Below are positions 1-4,325 of a stretch of 6,741 nt of DNA, in pieces. How positions within the stretch are numbered: position 1 is the stretch's first letter; each line of letters begins with the position of its first letter. The notes beneath the pieces are model-generated. The model did no database searches. It worked only from the letters and a program-made list of their open reading frames with translations, and had not been told where the DNA came from. This stretch comes from Oscillospiraceae bacterium (GTDB lineage: Bacteria; Bacillota; Clostridia; Oscillospirales; Oscillospiraceae): contig JAEETR010000028.1 of the NCBI GenBank assembly GCA_016286595.1, positions 1 through 6,741 of the forward strand. The letters are read 5' to 3'. The position numbers and the translations under genes were made by a program.

Positions 1-717
1 AAGACCACGACCTGCGTGAACCTGTGCTGCGCCCTCCATAACGCGGGCAAATCGGTGCTTATGACGGACTGCGACCCCCAGGGCAACGCCACGTCCTCCG
101 TGGGTCTTGCCAAAAACGGCATGAAGGGCACCTACGCCGTGCTCACCGGCGCCGATATTCGCTCAGAGATAGTGACCACAAAATACTGCGACGTTCTGCC
201 CGCCGGACGGGAGCTGGCCGGCGCCGGCATCGAGTTGGTGGGGGAGGCCGACCGGGAACACGTGCTGCGCAGGGCGCTGGAGCAGGTGCGGGACCGTTAT
301 ACATATATAGTCATCGACTGCCCCCCGTCTCTGGAGCTGCTGACGCTGAACGCTCTGTGCGCCGCCGACACCGTGCTCATCCCGGTGCAGTGCGAGTATT
401 TCGCCCTGGAGGGTCTTTCCGACCAGATGAACACCGTGCGCCTCATCCGCCGCCGGCTGAACCCGGCGCTGGATATCGAGGGCGTGCTGCTGACCATGTT
501 CGACGGCAGGACGCACCTTTCCTTCCAGGTGGCGGAGGAGGTCAAAAAATACTTCAAGGACAAGGTTTATAAGACGGTGATACCCCGCAACGTGCGCCTT
601 TCCGAGGCGCCCAGCCACGGCAGACCCGTCATGGCCTATGACTTTTCCTCCCGGGGCTCCCAGGCATATATCGCCCTGGCGGAGGAGATCATAAAGAGAA
701 ACGGAGGGGTCAAATGA
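1..717 (+). CDS. parA: Chromosome-partitioning ATPase ParA/Soj (5' partial)
   Basis: ParA/Soj is a deviant-Walker ATPase that binds DNA non-specifically as an ATP dimer. With ParB it moves and separates replication origins, and in Bacillus it also affects DnaA. The window opens on the signature lysine of the Walker A motif: the first codons read KTTTCVNL, and the preceding KGGVG is off the edge. Counting the first codon as 1, other motifs are DCDPQGNAT (23-31, the A' motif), YIVIDCPPS (about 102-110, Walker B with Asp106), LIPVQCEYFALEGL (about 126-139) and the C-terminal block IPRNVRLSEAPSHGRP (194-209), which matches Soj closely. About 238 residues are present. Soj of B. subtilis has 253 with its Walker lysine at 16, so only about 15 residues should be missing. 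A GTG at 16 is not the true start because it would delete Walker A. The stop overlaps the parB start by four bases. Confidence 0.96.
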   Translation, partial: KTTTCVNLCCALHNAGKSVLMTDCDPQGNATSSVGLAKNGMKGTYAVLTGADIRSEIVTTKYCDVLPAGRELAGAGIELVGEADREHVLRRALEQVRDRYTYIVIDCPPSLELLTLNALCAADTVLIPVQCEYFALEGLSDQMNTVRLIRRRLNPALDIEGVLLTMFDGRTHLSFQVAEEVKKYFKDKVYKTVIPRNVRLSEAPSHGRPVMAYDFSSRGSQAYIALAEEIIKRNGGVK

Positions 718-1592
718 GCGCTAAAGGACTTGGCGCCGGACTTGGCGCGCTGCTGGGCGGCGACGTGGACGTCCGTGTGGAGAAGGCCGTCACAACCCTG
801 CCGCTGGAAAAGATCGAGCCCCGGCGGGACCAGCCCCGTCAGACCTTCGACGAGACGGGACTGCTTGAGCTGGCCGAATCCATCCGTGAGCACGGCGTCA
901 TCCAGCCGCTTACGGTGCGGCCCGCGGCGGACGGCTTTTACCAGATAGTCGCCGGAGAGCGGCGCTGGCGGGCGTCCCGCATGGCGGGACTGCGGGAGGT
1001 GCCGGTGCGGATAATGGAGGCCGACGACCTGAAGGCGGCCCAGCTGGCACTGGTGGAGAACCTTCAGCGGGAGGACCTGAACCCCGTGGAGGAGGCTATG
1101 GGTTACCGGTCCCTGCGGGAGAATTTCGGTCTTACCCAGGAAAATATTGCGAAAAACGTGGGAAAATCCCGCCCATATATAACAAATTCCATGCGATTGC
1201 TGTCCCTTCCGGAGGACGTTCTGGGCTACGTGGCCCGGGGCGAGCTGTCCATAAGCCACGCCCGGCTCCTGCTGGAGACGGACGACGAGGAGATCCAGCG
1301 CAAAGCCGCCCAGGCCTGCGTGGCCGACGGCCTTACCGTCCGGGGACTGCAGACGCTTATCGCGAGACTGACGAAGCCCCGTCAGAAGCGTCCCGCCGGC
1401 AGGATATCCGGGGACGGCGTGGACTACGTGGCGGAGGTGGAGCGTGAGCTGACCCGGTCCATGGGCCGGCGCGTCCGCATCTCCGACGGCAAAAAGAAGG
1501 GCAAAATAGAGATAGAGTACTACGGCGCCGACGATTTCGAGGCCATAAGGAAAGCCCTGCTGGCCCTGGGCGGCGCGGGAGGCAAGCCGTGA
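714..1592 (+). CDS. parB: Chromosome-partitioning protein ParB/Spo0J
   Basis: ParB is a CTP-dependent clamp that loads at parS sites near the origin, spreads on DNA, recruits SMC and stimulates ParA. The 292-residue protein has the family layout. It begins with an N-terminal ParA-contact peptide (MSAKGLGAGLGALLG, 1-15). The N-domain follows (about 29-120) with GERRWRA (81-87, nucleotide-binding box) and ENLQREDLNPVEEA (115-128). A helix-turn-helix region lies at about 140-166 (LTQENIAKNVGKSRPYITNS), then the central helical DNA-binding domain to about 220. A basic linker leads to a C-terminal dimerisation domain (about 235-286). The ATG at 714 overlaps the parA stop as ATGA and has GGAGG at 703-707 six bases upstream, so the start is firm. 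Oddity: the Lys/Arg of the canonical GLG[K/R]GL peptide is Ala8 here. I saw no parS-like site in the window. Confidence 0.97.
   Translation: MSAKGLGAGLGALLGGDVDVRVEKAVTTLPLEKIEPRRDQPRQTFDETGLLELAESIREHGVIQPLTVRPAADGFYQIVAGERRWRASRMAGLREVPVRIMEADDLKAAQLALVENLQREDLNPVEEAMGYRSLRENFGLTQENIAKNVGKSRPYITNSMRLLSLPEDVLGYVARGELSISHARLLLETDDEEIQRKAAQACVADGLTVRGLQTLIARLTKPRQKRPAGRISGDGVDYVAEVERELTRSMGRRVRISDGKKKGKIEIEYYGADDFEAIRKALLALGGAGGKP
726..748 (+). repeat. Tandem 12-bp repeat encoding GLGA-GLGA in parB
   Basis: GGACTTGGCGC occurs at 726-736 and again at 738-748, separated by one base. It forms two 12-bp units that differ only in the last position and each encode Gly-Leu-Gly-Ala. The repeat sits in the codons for the ParA-activating N-terminal peptide of ParB. 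The Ala codon ending the first unit occupies the position that is normally Lys or Arg. Synonymous codons are the same in both units, which suggests local duplication or homogenisation rather than protein-level constraint alone (inference). Confidence 0.75.
1577..1582 (+). promoter_or_regulatory. Ribosome-binding site that fixes a GTG start
   Basis: GGGAGG lies six bases before the GTG at 1589, inside the last codons of parB. This spacing, together with the GTGA overlap with the parB stop, supports GTG at 1589 as the true start of the unknown membrane protein. The next in-frame ATG (1694-1696) lies in the codons of the predicted membrane helix and would make a poor start. Confidence 0.7.
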
Positions 1593-2236
1593 AGATAAAA
1601 AAACGCGGTGACGAGACGCAGATCTCCCCTCAGGACCTGCCCGAGAAGGAAAAAACGCCCCGTCAGCGACAGAACGCGGTCATATATTATATGGTATCGC
1701 TTTTCGTGGTGGTGCTGATACTCATACTTATGAGCTATTCCCAGCAGCTGCGGCGCAATTCCGCCGCCATATCCGACCTGACGGAGCAGCACTCCAAGGC
1801 CCAGATGCAGGCGCTGGAGAATATCGAGGCCCTGCAGGACAAAAATATGGAGCTCAGCAGCCTTACCGCGGAGCAGGAGCACACGATAGCCCAGCTTCAG
1901 AAAGAATTGGACGACCTCAGGGCCCAGGCCGATTCCGACGCGAGAAACGCCGCGTCAAAGCTGGATTCCGTCCGGGAGGGCATGCAGACCACCTACGACG
2001 CGCTGGAGAGAAAGTATATCGCCCGTGGGTATCTGCTGGACCTGTATGCCGCCATAACGGCGGGGGACCGGGACGGCGCCCTGAAGGCCGCGTCATCTCT
2101 GGAATCCATGACCTCGGAGCTGTCCGAGGGTGAATACGATCTGTATAATTCCTGCCTGGATCTCATCCCGCCGGAGCAGGAAATCGAAGAACCGGAAGAA
2201 ATAACGGAAGAAACTACGGAGGAGAAAACGCCATGA
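1589..2236 (+). CDS. Unrecognised single-pass membrane protein with coiled coil
   Basis: I do not recognise this 215-residue protein and assign no function. Residues 1-30 are charged and mostly cytoplasmic in character (MKIKKR..., several Lys/Arg). Residues 31-49 (VIYYMVSLFVVVLILILMS) form a clear transmembrane helix. Residues about 52-143 are Gln/Glu/Leu/Ala-rich and look like a long coiled coil. Residues about 144-195 look helical, and the tail at 196-212 is strongly acidic (repeated EEPEE/EEITEE). There is no Trp and no signal-peptidase-like site. Positive-inside logic puts the N-terminus in the cytoplasm and the coiled coil outside (inference). The layout recalls FtsB/FtsL/DivIC-type division proteins, which are much shorter, so this is only an architectural analogy. 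The gene overlaps parB (GTGA) and serS (ATGA) by four bases each, so it is locked into the operon. Its acidic 3' codons also contain the serS ribosome-binding site. It is intact and matches its neighbours in composition. Confidence 0.9.
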   Translation: MKIKKRGDETQISPQDLPEKEKTPRQRQNAVIYYMVSLFVVVLILILMSYSQQLRRNSAAISDLTEQHSKAQMQALENIEALQDKNMELSSLTAEQEHTIAQLQKELDDLRAQADSDARNAASKLDSVREGMQTTYDALERKYIARGYLLDLYAAITAGDRDGALKAASSLESMTSELSEGEYDLYNSCLDLIPPEQEIEEPEEITEETTEEKTP

Positions 2237-3537
2237 TAGACATCAGACTTATCCGGGAAGACCCCGAGCTTGTCAGGGAGAACATCCGCAAAAAGTTCCA
2301 GGACGCCAAGCTGCCTCTGGTGGACAAGGCCGCCGAGCTGGACTCTCAGCTCAGAGCCGCCATCACCGAGGCCAGCGATCTGCGGGCCAACCGCAACGCT
2401 CTGTCCAAGAAGATAGGCATGCTCATGGGCCAGGCGAAGAAGGATCCCTCCAAGGCCGCCGAGGCCGAGGCCGTGAAGGCCGAGGTCACCGCCCAGGCGG
2501 AAAGGCTTGCGCAGCTTGAAGAATCGGAGAAGGTCCTGGAGGACGAGCTGCGTCAGGTCATGTACCAGATACCCAACATCATCGACCCCTCCGTGCCCAT
2601 CGGCCCCGACGACAGCCACAACGTGGAGGTCCAGCGCTTCGGCGAGGCGAAGGTGCCCGAGTTCGACATACCCTACCACACCGATATAATGGAGAGCTTC
2701 GGCGGCATCGATCTGGACGCCGCGGGCAGAGTCTCCGGCAACGGCTTCTACTATCTGCTGGGCGATATCGCCCGTCTCCACGAGGCGGTGCTGGCCTACG
2801 CCCGTGATTTCATGATCGGCAAGGGGTTTACTTATTGTATACCGCCCTTCATGATCCGCGGCAACGTGGTGGAGGGCGTCATGTCCTTCCCTGAGATGGA
2901 CGCCATGATGTACAAGATAGAGGGGGAGGACCTGTACCTCATCGGTACCAGCGAGCACTCCATGATAGGCCGGTTCATCGACCAGATAATCCCCGGCGAC
3001 ACCCTGCCTCTGACGCTCACCAGCTATTCCCCCTGCTTCCGCAAGGAAAAGGGCGCCCACGGCATCGAGGAGCGGGGCGTTTACCGCATCCATCAGTTCG
3101 AAAAGCAGGAGATGATCGTGGTCTGCCGCCCCGAGGACAGCATGACCTGGTACAATAAGCTCTGGAGCTACTCCGTGGAGCTGTTCCGCTCCCTGGATAT
3201 CCCCGTGCGTCAGCTGGACTGCTGTTCCGGCGACCTGGCCGACCTGAAGGTCAAGAGCTGCGATATCGAGGCCTGGAGCCCCCGTCAGCAGAAGTACTTC
3301 GAGGTCTGCTCCTGCTCCAACCTGGGCGACGCCCAGGCCCGCCGTCTGCGCATCCGCTACAAGGACGAGAACGGCCGCACCCAGTTCGCCCACACCCTCA
3401 ACAATACCTGCGTGGCGCCTCCCAGAATGCTCATCGCCTTCCTTGAGAACAACCTGCAGGCCGACGGCACCGTCCTCATCCCCGAGGTCCTGCGGCCTTA
3501 CATGGGCGGCACCGCGGTGCTGGTCCCCAAGAAATAA
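2233..3537 (+). CDS. serS: Seryl-tRNA synthetase
   Basis: This class II synthetase activates serine with ATP and charges tRNA-Ser (and tRNA-Sec where present). The 434 residues match the family length. The N-terminal tRNA-binding helical arm spans about 1-110, starting MIDIRLIREDPELVRENI with the antiparallel coiled coil at about 30-108. Motif 1 lies at about 164-195 (GRVSGNGFYYLLGDIARL), the serine-binding T-x-E at 239-241 (GTSEHS), and motif 2 at about 264-294 (SPCFRKEKG...YRIHQFEKQE, Arg270 contacting ATP). FEVCSCSNLGDAQARR is at 356-371 with Glu357. Motif 3 is at 388-406 (TLNNTCVAPPRMLIAFLEN, Arg398), followed by RPYMGG. The motif 2 loop and motif 3 differ from the usual bacterial GSAGRDTRG and SALAVGRTL types, so this belongs to a divergent subgroup but keeps the key catalytic residues. 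The start is fixed by GGAGGAG at 2218-2224, eight bases upstream, and the ATGA overlap. No room exists for a T-box leader directly upstream. The protein is Cys-rich around the active site. Confidence 0.97.
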   Translation: MIDIRLIREDPELVRENIRKKFQDAKLPLVDKAAELDSQLRAAITEASDLRANRNALSKKIGMLMGQAKKDPSKAAEAEAVKAEVTAQAERLAQLEESEKVLEDELRQVMYQIPNIIDPSVPIGPDDSHNVEVQRFGEAKVPEFDIPYHTDIMESFGGIDLDAAGRVSGNGFYYLLGDIARLHEAVLAYARDFMIGKGFTYCIPPFMIRGNVVEGVMSFPEMDAMMYKIEGEDLYLIGTSEHSMIGRFIDQIIPGDTLPLTLTSYSPCFRKEKGAHGIEERGVYRIHQFEKQEMIVVCRPEDSMTWYNKLWSYSVELFRSLDIPVRQLDCCSGDLADLKVKSCDIEAWSPRQQKYFEVCSCSNLGDAQARRLRIRYKDENGRTQFAHTLNNTCVAPPRMLIAFLENNLQADGTVLIPEVLRPYMGGTAVLVPKK

Positions 3538-3539
3538 TG
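3535..3539 (+). promoter_or_regulatory. TAATG stop-start junction, serS to rsmG
   Basis: The serS stop TAA and the rsmG start ATG share one base. The bases just upstream (CCCCAAGAAATA) contain no good Shine-Dalgarno sequence, unlike parB, the membrane protein and serS, which all have a strong GGAGG-type site. RsmG synthesis is therefore likely to depend on ribosomes that finish serS and re-initiate (inference). Confidence 0.6.
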
Positions 3540-4235
3540 CTGGAAGAGGTTCTTGAAAAATACTGTGCCGATATGGGGTTTTCCCTTCCGGAGGGGGCCT
3601 GCGCCCTCTTCCGGCGGTACTATGAGGCCCTCTCCTCCGCGCCTTTGAACCTGACCGCCGTGAAGGGGGAGGAGGACACCGCCCGCCTTCACTTTGCCGA
3701 CAGTCTGGCACTGCTCGCCATGGCGGAGTTCGCCGGCAAAACGGTCATCGACGTGGGCACCGGCGGGGGCTTCCCCGGCCTGCCCTTAAAGATAGCAGTT
3801 CCCGGCTGCGACGTGACCCTGCTGGACAGCACCGGCAAAAAGATCGCCTTTCTCCGGGATCTTTGCGGGGAGCTTGCCGTATCCGCCCGCTGCGTCTGCG
3901 GCCGTGCGGAGGATCTGGCCTTCGACTCACGGCACCGGGAGGCCTACGATATCGTCACGTCCCGGGCCGTTGCCCGGCTGAACGTGCTGACGGAGCTGTG
4001 CCTGCCTCTGGCGAGACCCGGCGGACTTTTCATCGCCATGAAGAGCGTCGGCTCCGACGATGAGGTGGACGAGGCCCGCCCCGCCGTGGATAAACTGGGC
4101 GGACGGATCCGGGAGATACGGGACTACCAGCTGCCCGGCGGAGTGACGCACCGGGCCGTGCTCGTCGAGAAGATCTCCGAAACGCCCTCCGGATATCCCA
4201 GAAAATACGCGAAAATCGTCAAAAACCCCCTTTAA
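3537..4235 (+). CDS. rsmG: 16S rRNA (guanine-N7)-methyltransferase RsmG (GidB)
   Basis: RsmG uses S-adenosylmethionine to make m7G at G527 (E. coli numbering) in helix 18 of 16S rRNA. In other bacteria its loss gives low-level streptomycin resistance. The 232-residue protein carries the family signatures in order: NLTAV (38-42), HFADS (52-56), the SAM-binding loop DVGTGGGFPG (72-81), acidic Asp97 at the end of the next strand (LLDSTGKK), AED (124-126), SRAVA (142-146) and the basic C-terminus YPRKYAKIVKNPL (220-232). The length agrees with family members of about 205-240 residues. It starts at the TAATG junction with serS, without its own clear ribosome-binding site. An alternative in-frame ATG at 3573 (codon 13) would trim the N-terminal helix and is less likely. 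RsmG usually sits next to gidA or directly before parA, whereas here it is downstream of serS. Confidence 0.97.
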   Translation: MLEEVLEKYCADMGFSLPEGACALFRRYYEALSSAPLNLTAVKGEEDTARLHFADSLALLAMAEFAGKTVIDVGTGGGFPGLPLKIAVPGCDVTLLDSTGKKIAFLRDLCGELAVSARCVCGRAEDLAFDSRHREAYDIVTSRAVARLNVLTELCLPLARPGGLFIAMKSVGSDDEVDEARPAVDKLGGRIREIRDYQLPGGVTHRAVLVEKISETPSGYPRKYAKIVKNPL

Positions 4236-4242
4236 CGGGGTT
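4224..4242 (+). other. Small hairpin across the rsmG stop codon
   Basis: AACCCC (4224-4229) can pair with GGGGTT (4237-4242) around a seven-base loop that contains the rsmG stop codon. The stem has six pairs. The following bases, CATCGTTAAGAAAA, contain no T-run, so this is not a classical intrinsic terminator. It may weakly mark or protect the 3' end of the operon transcript (inference), or be incidental. Confidence 0.35.
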
Positions 4243-4269
4243 CATCGTTAAGAAAATACGGCTTTTGCA

Positions 4270-4294
4270 CCCCCGGTACCTTCCGTACCGGGGG
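4270..4294. other. Perfect 10-bp inverted repeat in the rsmG-mfd gap
   Basis: CCCCCGGTAC (4270-4279) is the exact reverse complement of GTACCGGGGG (4285-4294), with a five-base CTTCC loop. It is the strongest non-coding structure in the window and fills the middle of the only intergenic gap (4236-4325). Neither strand shows a T-run after the stem: + strand ATAGCGGCAT, - strand TGCAAAAGCC. It could be a non-canonical terminator, a pause or RNA-processing/stability element between operon and mfd, or a protein-binding site. The sequence does not decide between these. Confidence 0.6.
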
Positions 4295-4311
4295 ATAGCG
4301 GCATTACAAAA

Positions 4312-4316
4312 AAGGA
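4312..4316 (+). promoter_or_regulatory. Ribosome-binding site of mfd
   Basis: AAGGA lies nine bases before the ATG at 4326. It selects this ATG, which also gives an N-terminus aligning well with other Mfd proteins. It lies 17 bases after the 10-bp hairpin, so folding of the hairpin would leave it accessible. Confidence 0.6.
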
Positions 4317-4325
4317 ACTTTATTC

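Noticed and set aside
259..264. CACGTG core as a possible parS site in parA
   Set aside because: The flanks (GGAACACGTGCTGC) lack the TGTTTCACGTGAAACA symmetry, so only the six-base core matches.
2200..2233. T-box leader for serS, common in Firmicutes
   Set aside because: serS overlaps the stop of the preceding gene, so there is no leader and no specifier/terminator structure.
1993..3711. 572-codon open frame on the - strand across serS
   Set aside because: It lies opposite the well-supported serS gene, has no recognisable domains and is the usual GC-rich codon-bias shadow.
4200..4260. Direct repeat AGAAAATACG at 4200-4209 and 4251-4260
   Set aside because: Only ten bases long, one copy is in rsmG coding sequence, and no element lies between the copies, so chance in an AT-richer stretch is sufficient.
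4240..4325. Promoter for mfd (TTGCAC at 4265 as -35)
   Set aside because: At 16-18 bases downstream the DNA is the GC-rich hairpin arm with no -10-like hexamer, and other pairings in the gap are equally poor.
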